A stretch of 64,000 nt of DNA. Source: Nilaparvata lugens. Its lineage: Eukaryota > Arthropoda > Insecta > Hemiptera > Delphacidae. Both the position numbers and the translations under genes were made by a program. The first letter of the stretch is position 1. Every line of letters starts with the position of its first letter. The notes below the pieces were generated by a model. That model had not been told where the DNA came from and searched no databases. It was given only the letters and a program-made list of their open reading frames with translations. Positions 55,231 through 64,000 of the stretch are shown here, in pieces. The stretch covers positions 59,259,274-59,323,273 of the forward strand of contig NC_052510.1 in assembly GCF_014356525.2 (NCBI RefSeq), given 5' to 3'.

Positions 55231-55398
55231 TATAAAGCTGCGTTTACACCAAAGTTATTAACAAAATGTTTATTTCTCCGTCCTTATATATTCTATTGGA
55301 TTGAACATAACTTATCATACACATGATGAACATATGTGTTTGTCAAGCTCCTTTCATTCTAATAGAATCTATTAGGACGGAGGAATAGAAATTTTGTT
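55231..55398. mobile_element. Family C hairpin, right end cut by family A
   Basis: AAGCTGCGTTTACACCAAAG on the left. The right arm reaches GAATAGAAATTTTGTTG and stops where the family A element begins, so family A appears to have inserted into it or adjoined it. A few bases like TAACTTTGGTGCAAACGCAG, which would complete the arm, reappear at 56488-56510, beyond the element. Confidence 0.7.
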
Positions 55399-55400
55399 GT

Positions 55401-56299
55401 TTGACCGAACGAAGTGAGGTCTAAGATTCAAGTCGACGGTTTGGTATTTTTCTTAATGTTTATATGTTCATATATTTAGATGTTGCGCATTATGGAGAAA
55501 CGCGGTAATAGATTTTCATGAAATTTGACAGGTATGTTACTTTTTAAATTGCGCGTCGACGTACATACAAGGTTTTTGGAAATTTTGCATTCCAAGGATA
55601 ATATAAAAGGAAAAAGGAGCATCCTTCATACGCCAATATTAGAGTAAAAATCAGACTATAGAATTATGGCAAGAGATTACACAGATGTGTGGAGAAGACA
55701 GTCTATTACTGTAGTTTATCTGTATTTGTACTATAAGGTCTATAGTTTCAATCAAAGGCATTAAAGAGGTATACATCTTTAAGCTGGGTTTACACCAAAG
55801 TTATTAACAAAATGGCTATAACTTAATCCTTATAGATTCCATTATATTGAACGGAATTTGACAAACGCATATGTTCATCATGTGTTTGATAAGTTATGTT
55901 CAATCTAATATAATCTAAAAGGATTGAGTTACTAACATTTCTTTAATAAACTTGGTCCAACCGCAGCTTTAAGGTCTTTGGTTTCAATATTTTGTTTTAC
56001 AGTCATGGTATTATTATGCGTGCCCTTCAGTATCAATATTCTCACATTCGAAAAAACTAATTTAACAGGTGAATAAAAATTAACAAATGAACTAAATAAT
56101 GTTGGAGAAATTATGATATATTTGATTCTAAGAAAATTAATTTTCATCAGATAGAAAGATCATCACGGAACTGGATGAATTATATCATATGGAATACAAA
56201 TTCAAACGTGAACTGAGTTTGTTAACATTTAAAACAGTTGACATCTGGTACTTGTGGATGAGAATATTGCGTGAGGTCTACTGTTCACAGAACTACTAG
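55401..56299 (+). mobile_element. Family A element, full length, 899 bp
   Basis: Starts TTGACCGAACGAAGTGAGGT and ends GTGAGGTCTACTGTTCACAG then AACTACTAG before a T. Both ends share TGAGGTCTA in direct orientation. A family C hairpin lies inside at 55783-55975. The left module has AAATTGCGCGTCGACGTACA; the right module has GTCATGGTATTATTATGCGT. No ORF of substance, and no terminal inverted repeat. Confidence 0.88.
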
Positions 56300-56302
56300 T
56301 TA

Positions 56303-56510
56303 TGATGTTCTTCTGTGTTCTTCTATGTCCTTCTATGTTCTTCTATGTCCTTCTATGTTCTTCTATGTTCTTCATGTAGTTATGATATTCATTTGTGAAC
56401 TTGTGTAGGGTAACATTCAACATTTAAAACAGTTGACTTCTGGATGAGAATATTGCGTGAGGTCTACTGTTCACAGAACTACTAGTAACTTTGGTGCAAA
56501 CGCAGTTTAA
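56303..56510. repeat. TTCTATGTCC minisatellite plus second family A end
   Basis: CTTCTATGTCCTTCTATG units are the reverse complement of 51975-52103. They are followed by a second short copy of the family A right end (56413-56486, GAGAATATTGCGTGAGG to AACTACTAG) and the missing family C tail. Confidence 0.75.
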
Positions 56511-56754
56511 CTGAACTCTTATTCTCTCAGAGTGTAACTGGATCTTGACCAATTCTGGTAGGCCTATACTGCAGCACCATTATGTCCAAAATCAACAGCC
56601 ATATTATATTTTGGGATGTTCGTCTCTAGGCTGTTGTGGAGTGTTGTAGGATGTCAAAGGTGTTATCTCTAGGGAATTGGGCACTTTATAAATAACACAC
56701 ATAACCGAAGAGATCGTCTCACAATAAAGTGGAAAGCCTTCTTTTATTTTCTGA

Positions 56755-56858
<104 letters not shown>

Positions 56859-56890
56859 CTATCTCTGGCTATCTCTGACGAATTGCATCC

Positions 56891-57181
56891 TTGTTGACTG
56901 AGACTCAAGAAATGAAGAAGCCTCCCAGGCAATTAGAGAAATTGGACACAAAATCAACGACAGAAAGAATTCCGAATAATTCATTTCCAGAGCTCAAAGC
57001 CTCAGAGTCCTCATCCAGCGACAAGATGGATTTCTCTCGGCTCTTCAAAGAATTTGGATCAAGATCAAAGAACGGACTGGAGTTTGAAGGAAAAAGTAAT
57101 TTGAAAGAGTTCAACCATCAACCACTTCATCGTCATCCATTCATTGTGGGGAGACTTCAATCTTCTGTAGTAATTAGATGA
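56891..57181 (+). CDS. Doubtful 96-codon ORF, serine/lysine rich
   Basis: Reads METQ-like start then KKPPRQLEKLDTKSTTERIP, SFPELKASESSSSDKMDFSR and LFKEFGSRSKNGLEFEGKSN. Codon choice and base composition look more coding-like than the surroundings. It starts 34 bp after the CT tract, has no recognised family, and the opposite strand is also open for 69 codons. It could be an exon of an unseen plus-strand gene or chance. Confidence 0.2.
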   Translation: MLTETQEMKKPPRQLEKLDTKSTTERIPNNSFPELKASESSSSDKMDFSRLFKEFGSRSKNGLEFEGKSNLKEFNHQPLHRHPFIVGRLQSSVVIR

Positions 57182-57317
57182 AATTATGATTGGTTTCTAG
57201 ATACTATCTTGGGTTATCTTGGATTCTAAAGGCTCGTTCTAATTTACATTCAATTTTTCTATAAAATCGTTGTCATTACATTCCTTGCCCTATTACCATA
57301 GGTAAGGAAAGTATTGC

Positions 57318-57592
57318 CATAGAGAAACAATAGCATAAGAAGATATCCCATGGTATAGGGAATTTATGTCGCAACTTTTACTGTTATCTCAAGCCGATTA
57401 CTGTCGATTATTGTCAATTTTTACTGTTTTGTTGGGGTGAGAGTGTAGGTGCGGCACAATTTGAGAGACTACCAGCGTCACACAGCTGCATGGGGAAGAA
57501 CTACGTGAACTATAGGCTTGGGATAACAGTAAAAAATGCGACATAAACGCCCTATACCATGGGATATCAACTTACGCTATCGTTTCTCTATG
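57318..57592. mobile_element. Family G MITE, copy 3, with 7-bp target duplication GTATTGC
   Basis: 275 bp with the same ends as the copies at 18290 and 19006 (CATAGAGAAACAATAGCATA and CTATCGTTTCTCTATG). GTATTGC lies at 57311-57317 and 57593-57599. Because the host sequence is the known family F, the empty site can be read directly from the copies at 9511 and 5145. Confidence 0.95.
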
Positions 57593-57686
57593 GTATTGCT
57601 TTCCGAAAAAAATAACGGTACCCCAATTTCTAAATTTCTATACGTTTCTAGGTCCCCTGAGTCCAAAAAAGTGGTTTTTGGGTATT

Positions 57687-57724
57687 GGTGTGTGTGTGTG
57701 TGTGTGTGTGGTGTGTGTGTGTGT

Positions 57725-57772
<48 letters not shown>

Positions 57773-57780
57773 TATGTGCG
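57687..57780. repeat. (TG)n microsatellite within family F
   Basis: TG run with three GG interruptions. ORFs on both strands (poly Cys-Val and poly His-Thr) are rejected. Confidence 0.95.
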
Positions 57781-58439
57781 TCTGTGTACACGATATCTCA
57801 TCCCCCAATTAACGGAATAACTTGAAATTTGGAACTTAAGGTCCTTACACTATAAGATCCGACACGAACAATTTCGATCAAATGCAATTCAAGAAGGCGG
57901 CTAAAATGGCGAAAGTGTTGTCGAAAACAGGGTTTTTCGCGATTTTCTCGAAAACGGCTTCAACGATTTTGATTAAAGTATACCTTAAATAGTCATTGAT
58001 AAGCTCTATCAACTGCCACAAGTCCCATATCTGTAAAAATTTCAGGAGCTCCGCCCCATCTATACAAAGTTTGATCTTAGATTCTCAATTATCAGGCTTT
58101 ACATACAATTTAAACAAAAACTTTGAGTGGAAAAGATTGAGCATGAGAATCTTTACAATTAATGTTCAGTAACATTTTCACCTAAAATTAAAAATAAGCT
58201 CGAAATTCGAGAAAATATGATTATCCAATTGCAAACTGTTGGCAACTGTTGATTCTATTAAATGATTCACTATGAAGATAGAGCAGACCTCGTGTGTCTC
58301 CTGCGTATTTCCCTGTCACCAGCTGGCTCAAATCTTTGAATAGCAGACTTGAGATGCGCGGGAACACTGGCGTCAGGTGATAAATTTTCATAACGGCAAG
58401 GAAAGTTGTGTGAGTGCGCCACACCAGATTTTTTTGGTA

Positions 58440-59174
58440 ATGAACTTCACGAATCAAGAAGATGGTAACAGTGGTAATACCAACAGAAACTATCAATCCA
58501 GGTTATATTGTTGAACATTATTATGTGGTATTTGTAACAGCAAGCAGGGTATACCACAAACTCTAAGAATTTTCATTTGCAGAAAAAATGGATGGTTCAT
58601 CCTTCATCATATAATTCCTGTGTTTCGGATGGACACGTTTTTGTCGATCCCGGCTGCTTAGAAAAGCAGTCGTCAGGTCATGTGAGAGGCCTTGAAATTG
58701 ATCAGTTGCGACCTGAAAACTCTGACACTAGATTTGAGCCGACTAGGTAACTCGATATTATTATTTTTTCATCATATTTATTCTCTGAAAAAAATAATAT
58801 CTTATTGATTAAGTGTTGAAAAATCTCAGTAAATTTTTCAAACTCTTATTAATAAACACAAAGATGACAACATTGAATGTAAAATGAATTACAACAGAGA
58901 TGACGAATAACGTTTTAAGATCATCATCATCATCATTATCTTCACTTCAGGGATTAGGATAAACCTAATTAACCTGTTCCGGTACCCAGCTCTTTCTTGG
59001 CCTCCCTACATCTCTTTTTCCTGTAGGTCTATAGTTTTGGACTTCAAGGGGCATTCTATTCAAATGACTGCACCAGTTGCGTTTATTTTGAATAATTCTT
59101 TCATACAGAGGGGCAACCGATAAAACCCCTCTTACGTTATGATCGTTCCAATAATATTGTCATTATCATAATAG
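58440..59174. other. Intergenic, no recognised gene
   Basis: TCCCGGCTGCTTAGAAAAGC and a CGTCAGGTCATG phrase near 58650 are GC-richer. 58922-59160 (CATCATCATCATTATC, CTGTTCCGGTACCCAGCTC) resembles a retroelement 3' region. Nothing firm. Confidence 0.4.
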
Positions 59175-59385
59175 CTAGTAGTTATGTGAACAGTAGACCT
59201 CGCGCTCAGTGAGTTACATTGACCTTTTGTTATGCTTTCTCAAAAATTAAAAAATAATTTTTCTATAATAATGTCTAGAAAAAATATTAAATAAACATAG
59301 AGCTTTCTGTCCTATATCGTACAGTGACGTGTCGTCCCGGAATGTGAGTGTGAGCGCTGTTATCAGGTCTGGCTGCAACTGTCTA
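59175..59385 (-). mobile_element. Family A-related left end, second type
   Basis: CTAGTAGTTATGTGAACAGT then AGACCTCGCGCTCAGTGAG, and the GTGACGTGTCGTCCCGGAAT block shared with 27948-28140. Confidence 0.7.
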
Positions 59386-59530
59386 TAACGTTGATGAAAA
59401 GATACAATTTTCAAGATGTTCGAAGTTTTTGAACGGGTAGTATTATAGTCAACTGTCTACTAACGTTAATGGAAAGATACATTTTCAAGAAGTTCGATGT
59501 TTTTGAACGGGTAGTATTATAGTTAGGGAT
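59386..59530. repeat. ~76-bp direct duplication
   Basis: AACTGTCTATAACGTTGATG to GAACGGGTAGTATTATAGT appears twice in tandem (59387 and 59450) with minor changes. Confidence 0.75.
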
Positions 59531-59650
59531 GTCAATCCCGGGATCCCGGATCCCGAATCCCGGGATCCCGGTCCATTTTTGATACCTAACAATCCCGGGA
59601 TTTTTCAGCGTCAATCCCGGGATTTTCGGGATTGTAAACCTGAAATTGTG
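59525..59650. mobile_element. Possible hAT-like terminal region rich in ATCCCGGG
   Basis: TAGGGATGTCAATCCCGGGA then repeated ATCCCGGGATCCCGG motifs on both strands. This resembles the subterminal repeats of hAT-type elements. The opposite end was not found in the window. Confidence 0.4.
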
Positions 59651-59654
59651 AATC

Positions 59655-60500
59655 ATATTTTTCCAAAAACAATTCAATATGGAATTTATTTACGGTGATG
59701 AATATGAGTTTTTATAACTAATTTATTGTTCTAAGTGTTTGACTAATTTATTCTACAGGCACAGCCTTCAGTTGCATAATAAACATAATATTGATTGTAT
59801 ACTGTACTCTGTACTGGTTAATAGAATTCGCATATCAGTTCGCATAATTGGCAGAATGGTTGTTGATTGGTTGTTATGTCTCTACACTCTTGTTTCTGTT
59901 TACACAGCACCACAATTATAACCAGTCTAGACGGCGCAATATTTGCAATAGTGCTGATGGCATTTCCTTGGAATGCATTCCGAACTTTGAAAAGACTTCA
60001 GAAATCAGAAATAAAAAAGCACTAACGATTCACTCTCTGTCTAATTATCCCTCTTCTCTTCTCTTTCTCTATCATAAGTAGAATATCTAGTTAAAGTGAA
60101 TATTATAGTTGACTCTACGAAATTTTATTTAGTAGTGTAGTGGTTCGTTCAGCTTTCGCGTTGTTTGGTCGGTATGGCGTTATGGTCTTACAAAAAGTAT
60201 TCTATTTTATTATCAATATTATTAATTCAAGTGATATCAATTCACTTTACAGTATTTGACGTAATTGAATTGTGAGCTCTATCCCGTCCTGATGTAGGAT
60301 AGAAATGCTTTTGCTCTACATAAAATGACTCTGATGAGTTATCTTGCTTTCCTCAGTTCTCACCATCATCTAGGATACAGCAAATTTAGGTAGGACATGA
60401 AATAAACATTTACTCCTAATCTTGAAAACATTCAAAAGAAATATAATGTTCAATTTCAATATTATTGCCAAGTTTTTTTTATTTAATAATATGCATCCCC
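59655..60500. other. Intergenic, no recognised gene
   Basis: AT-rich. The short ORFs are hydrophobic and without motif. Confidence 0.5.
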
Positions 60501-60955
60501 ATAATGACAGCAGCTTCACTCGATAAATACAAATTCAGGCGCTTTGATTAAGGCCAACGAAGGATTGGGTAATTAAGAGCGTCGAATGCTTCGCAAATAA
60601 ATAATGGAAATTAGAGAGGTCGAAGCTCCGGAATAAGATCCTCCCAGAATACTTAATAAGAGCTCCAACCGTGTGGAATTGATTTACAGCCGAACGGTAT
60701 TATGCCCTAAAAGAGAGACAATAAAATCCAATTGGTCCAAAGCTGCTCTTTATTAATCGGATCATTTACAATAATGAATACGATTGAGTCTCTTAATTAC
60801 TCACAGCTATCTGGTCTTATTCGGTTACGCTAGCTGGGTGCCTACTAGTCGCCTTAGCCTACTAGTAAGCTACTCGCTTACAGTCGCTTGTTTCCATTCT
60901 CAGCTGAGATCTTCATAATTTCCAATTTTCTGTCTCTAAATCCTGTTAACAGAGC
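60500..60955. other. Unique balanced stretch, candidate conserved non-coding element
   Basis: GCGCTTTGATTAAGGCCAAC, GATTGGGTAATTAAGAGCG, AATCCAATTGGTCCAAAGC and TTATTAATCGGATCATTTAC contain homeodomain-type TAATTA/ATTAAT cores. The region shows no repeat relationship elsewhere in the window. Confidence 0.35.
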
Positions 60956-60958
60956 TCA

Positions 60959-61795
60959 TAGTCCAGTCAATATAGACATAAAAAAGGGGGTGGGCTTGCA
61001 ATTTATATTGTGGTTCTGATTTTTTAATATATTATTCGGGTACATGAGAGAAGTTCAGAACCAATTTCTTCATGCAAAATTCCCTTGTGCTAGATACAGG
61101 ATGGCCCAAAAACCTCTTATATTCGGCTCATTTTCCAGTTTTCAGATATTTCTCCCAAGTCTCGTAGTCGGACAGAAAAATGTGCTCTCGCCTTTTTTTA
61201 GATCATAAAGCTCTGGATCAAATGAGATCATTCGGAACTCTCTATCTTCAATGAGTACTGAGTTATGATTTTTCGAAAATGAGTATAATTTAAAGGAAAA
61301 ATCAATTTTGATTAATTTTAATTTTTGATCAACAATATCTTCCGATCGTTAACATTTAGATGTATAATTCAAAATCTCTCTGGGCGTATTTTTTTGCTCT
61401 ATAATCTGAGATCAGGGAGAGCATTTCAGATTATAGAACACAAAAATAAGCCCAGAGGGATTTTGAATTATACATCTAAATTTTAACAATCGGAAGATAT
61501 TGTTGATCAAAAACTAAAAGTAATCAAAATTAATTTTTCCTTTAAATTTCACTCATTTTTGAAAAATTATAACTCAGTACTCATTGGAGATAGAGAGTTC
61601 CGAATGATCTCATTTCATTCAGAACTTTATGATCTGAAAAAAGAGGTTTTTGGGCCACTCTGTATCTAGCACAAGGAAATTTTGCATGAAGAAATTGGTT
61701 CTGAACTTCTCTCATGTACCCAAATGATATATTAAAAATTCAGAACTACAATATAAATTGCATGCTCCAATGTATATAGTGACTGGATTATTAGT
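60959..61795. mobile_element. 837-bp palindrome, possible 7-bp target duplication GAGCTCA
   Basis: Left TAGTCCAGTCAATATAG, right TATATAGTGACTGGATTA. The arms pair almost throughout: GGGTACATGAGAGAAGTTCA against GAACTTCTCTCATGTACCC; ATCAACAATATCTTCCGATC against ATCGGAAGATATTGTTGAT. The centre is near 61405 at an AATCTGAGATCAGG loop. GAGCTCA occurs at 60952-60958 and 61796-61802. No ORF. Confidence 0.85.
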
Positions 61796-61971
61796 GAGCT
61801 CAAAATATTGTTTTGTCTTGGATGAATATGTACTTATTATTTACAGAAACAATGTTAACTTGCAATAATGTATTCTTCTGAGTTCAAAGGCGAAACTCTT
61901 CATCAGGGCGATTTAGTTCTAAATACTTATTTCAGGCATTAGACGAATTCCCATAGGAATATAATTGACTT

Positions 61972-62378
61972 AACGTAGTGAGGTCTATGCTTTAGCTCGG
62001 ATTTTCTTTTGTCTGTCTGTATGTAACGCAATTACGGCCAAACGCGTTGATAGAATTCGATGAGATTTGGCAGGAATATTCCTTTTTCAACTGCGCGTCG
62101 ATGTATACACAAGGTTTATTAAAATTTTGCATTTTAAGGATAATATGGAAAGAAAAGGAATTCCTTCATAATCCGATATCCTCTACTCTGAAGATAAGAT
62201 TAATCGGACTATAGAATTATTCGTAATCAATCAGCTGACAAGTGGATTACACATATGTCTGAAAATTAATTTTCATGAGATTGGAAGATTATCACGGAAC
62301 TGGATGAATTATATCATATGGAATACAAATTCAAACGTGAACTGAGTTTGTTAACATTTCAAACAGGTGACATCAGAT
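61972..62378 (+). mobile_element. Family A element, diverged and internally deleted
   Basis: ACGTAGTGAGGTCTATGC, ACTGCGCGTCGATGTATACA, TAATCAGCTGACAAGTGG-type blocks, then directly AATTAATTTTCATGAGATTG and GGAATACAAATTCAAACGTG. The central hairpin is missing. Confidence 0.75.
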
Positions 62379-62640
62379 ACTGATAACAGGTGACATATTC
62401 TAGAGATATTTATGTATTATATACTGAGAAGAATCCGTTCTTTCAGGATGTCAAATTATGACTTTATATACTGGATAAATAAACTGAGAAGCTCTGGTCT
62501 ACATGATTTATTTAAATGGTTTACATGATTTGATCTGAGTAATATTTATTTAAAATGCAGTACATGAACCTATTATGTTACAAAACATATTATTATATTT
62601 ACAGCTTGTTGCAGAACAAACTTTACTTACATCAAAATTA

Positions 62641-63532
62641 CTAGTAGTTCTGTGAACAGTAGACCTCACGCAGTATTCTCATCCACACGTACCAGATGTC
62701 AACTGTTTTAAATGTTAACAAACTCAGTTCACGTTTGAATTTGTATTCCATATCATATATAAAATTCATCCAGTTCCGTGATGATCTTTCTATCTGATGA
62801 GAATTAATTTTTAAGAATCAAAAATATTATAATTTCTCCAGCATTATGTAGTTCATTTGTTTATTTTTATTCACCTATTAAACTAGTTTTTTCGAATGTG
62901 AGAATATTGATACTGATAGGCACGCATAATAATACCATGACTGCAAAACAAAATATTGAAACCAAAGACCTTAAAGCTGCGATTAGACCAAATTTATTTG
63001 AAAAATGTTAATAACTCAATCCTTTTAGATTATATCAGATTGAACATAACTTATCATACACATGATGAAAATATATGTGTTTATCAACTTTCGTTCAATC
63101 TAATAGAATCTATAAGGATTAAGTTATAACCATTTTGTGAATAACTTTTGTGTAAACCCATCTTGAAGATGCATACCTCTTTAATGTCTTTGAAACTATA
63201 GACCTTATACAAATACAGTAATAGACTGGTTTCTCCAAACATCGGTGTAATCACTTGTCAGCTGATTTATGATGAATAATTCTATAGTCTGATTTTTACT
63301 CTAATATTGGCGTATGAAGGAGGCTCCTTTTCCCTTTTATATTATACTTGAAATGCAATATCTCCAAAAACCGTGGACGCGCAATTTAAAAAGGAACATA
63401 CATGTCAAATTTCATGAAAATCTATTACCGCGTTTCGCCGTAAATGCGCAACATATAAACATATAAACATTTAAACATTAAGAGAAATGCCAAACCGTCG
63501 ACTTGAATCTTAGAACTCACTTCGTTCGGTTA
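62641..63532 (-). mobile_element. Family A element, full length, 892 bp
   Basis: CTAGTAGTTCTGTGAACAGT on the left after an A, AACCGTCGACTTGAATCTTA then ACTCACTTCGTTCGG on the right. The family C hairpin is at about 62980-63165. Colinear with the plus copy at 55401. Confidence 0.88.
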
Positions 63533-63539
63533 ATAAGTA

Positions 63540-64000
63540 TGATACATATATTTGACATCAGAAGAAACAGAAATTCAATAAGGATAGAAATGTGTATTTT
63601 GTACTGTTTGAGACGCTCTGGTCTACACTATCGTGACATTTATTTACTGTATTTGGAATTCAGTATATCAAGATATAACAACTCAAGGAAGTTGCAAGCT
63701 CAATGCCAAACCTAGCTTGACAATCGAAATACAGTGGTCGGAATTGCAACTCAGTTTACAGAAAAAATCAAAGAATTGGATAATATCGACGATGACTTAT
63801 AGAGTCGTAATTTAATAATTATTATTAATCGAAAATCCAAATTAAATGTTGTAATTCACTTCGAAAACTTCTGCTACTGCGAATATTGACAACAGGGTAA
63901 ACAGCTAGATGGATATTCGATAATTCCATCTGTAGTCGTAATTTCTTGTCCATTCGTAATGCCCAATAATTTCTTATCTTCTATTCTTCAATACTTGAAC
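63540..64000. other. End of window, no gene; inverted copy of the 14585-type repeat
   Basis: 63868-63930 (CTTCTGCTACTGCGAATATT, GACAACAGGGTAAACAGC, TAGATGG) is the reverse of the AATTTCCATCTAGCTGT block seen at 14616 and 16630. The short ORFs lack support. Confidence 0.55.

Larger units (their letters stand above)
57276..58434 (+). mobile_element. Family F element split by a family G MITE
   Basis: Starts ATTACATTCCTTGCCCTATT and ends GGCAAGGAAAGTTGTGTGAG then GCGCCACACCAG. A TG tract lies at 57687-57780. Positions 57318-57592 are a family G insert; removing it and one 7-bp repeat restores AAAGTATTGCTTTCC as in family F. Confidence 0.88.

Noticed and set aside
55401..56299. Calling family A a canonical Helitron
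   Set aside because: It has the CTAG|T end but no 5' TC and no strong terminal hairpin, so the class is left open.
57536..57820. ORFs on both strands rich in Cys-Val or His-Thr over 57536-57820 and 9529-9756
   Set aside because: They translate TG/CA dinucleotide repeats within family F and the family G end; no protein family, no conserved start.

Overview
This is eukaryotic DNA, AT-rich (roughly one third G+C by eye), with one very long split gene and a dense load of transposon debris. The gene type, the large introns and the mix of Jockey/CR1-type LINEs, Helitrons, foldback MITEs and LINE-derived 3' tails point to an insect. The repeat vocabulary looks hemipteran (planthopper-like), but that last step is a weak inference from memory and not something the sequence proves.

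The only convincing host gene is on the minus strand. Seven exons between 40137 (start codon) and 226 join without a frameshift into 438 codons. They encode a signal peptide, the cysteine-rich NRF (nose resistant to fluoxetine) N-terminal domain and the first part of a multi-pass acyltransferase-3 domain. All six complete introns have GT donors of the GTGAGT/GTAAGT type and AG acceptors, and the phases match at every junction. The gene runs off the low-coordinate end of the window, so roughly the last third to two fifths of the protein is missing. Introns are about 5.8, 14.2, 1.4, 3.4, 3.7 and 10.1 kb and are mostly repeats.

Layout. 1-10.5 kb: exon 7, then intron 6, which holds two 5'-truncated LINE tails, a 180-bp tandem array, a Harbinger-like MITE with a TTA target duplication, two copies of a TG-bearing element (family F) and a GC-rich CCGG-motif island. 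10.5-19.7 kb: exons 6, 5, 4 and 3, with two head-to-tail Helitrons and two copies of a 265-bp MITE (family G), each with a perfect 7-bp target duplication. 19.7-33.9 kb: intron 2, with another Helitron, a 93-bp tandem array, short repeats, and a near-complete but broken LINE (endonuclease plus reverse transcriptase) sitting inside a ~0.9-kb element (family A). 33.9-40.1 kb: exon 2, intron 1 with two tandem arrays of 171-173 bp period and two long foldbacks, then exon 1. 40.1-64 kb: upstream and intergenic DNA with a 92-bp x7 array next to the gene start, a 116-bp x4 array, a small canonical Helitron, a 1.65-kb palindrome built partly from nested MITEs, further family A copies, an 837-bp palindrome near 61 kb, and a few stretches of balanced composition that may be conserved non-coding DNA.

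No tRNA, rRNA, CRISPR or prokaryotic operon was seen. The most noteworthy structures are the nested mobile-element families: G (7-bp duplications), A (ends in CTAG and carries an internal hairpin MITE), the palindrome-ended Helitrons, and the long foldbacks. Names such as family A-J are labels for this window only.
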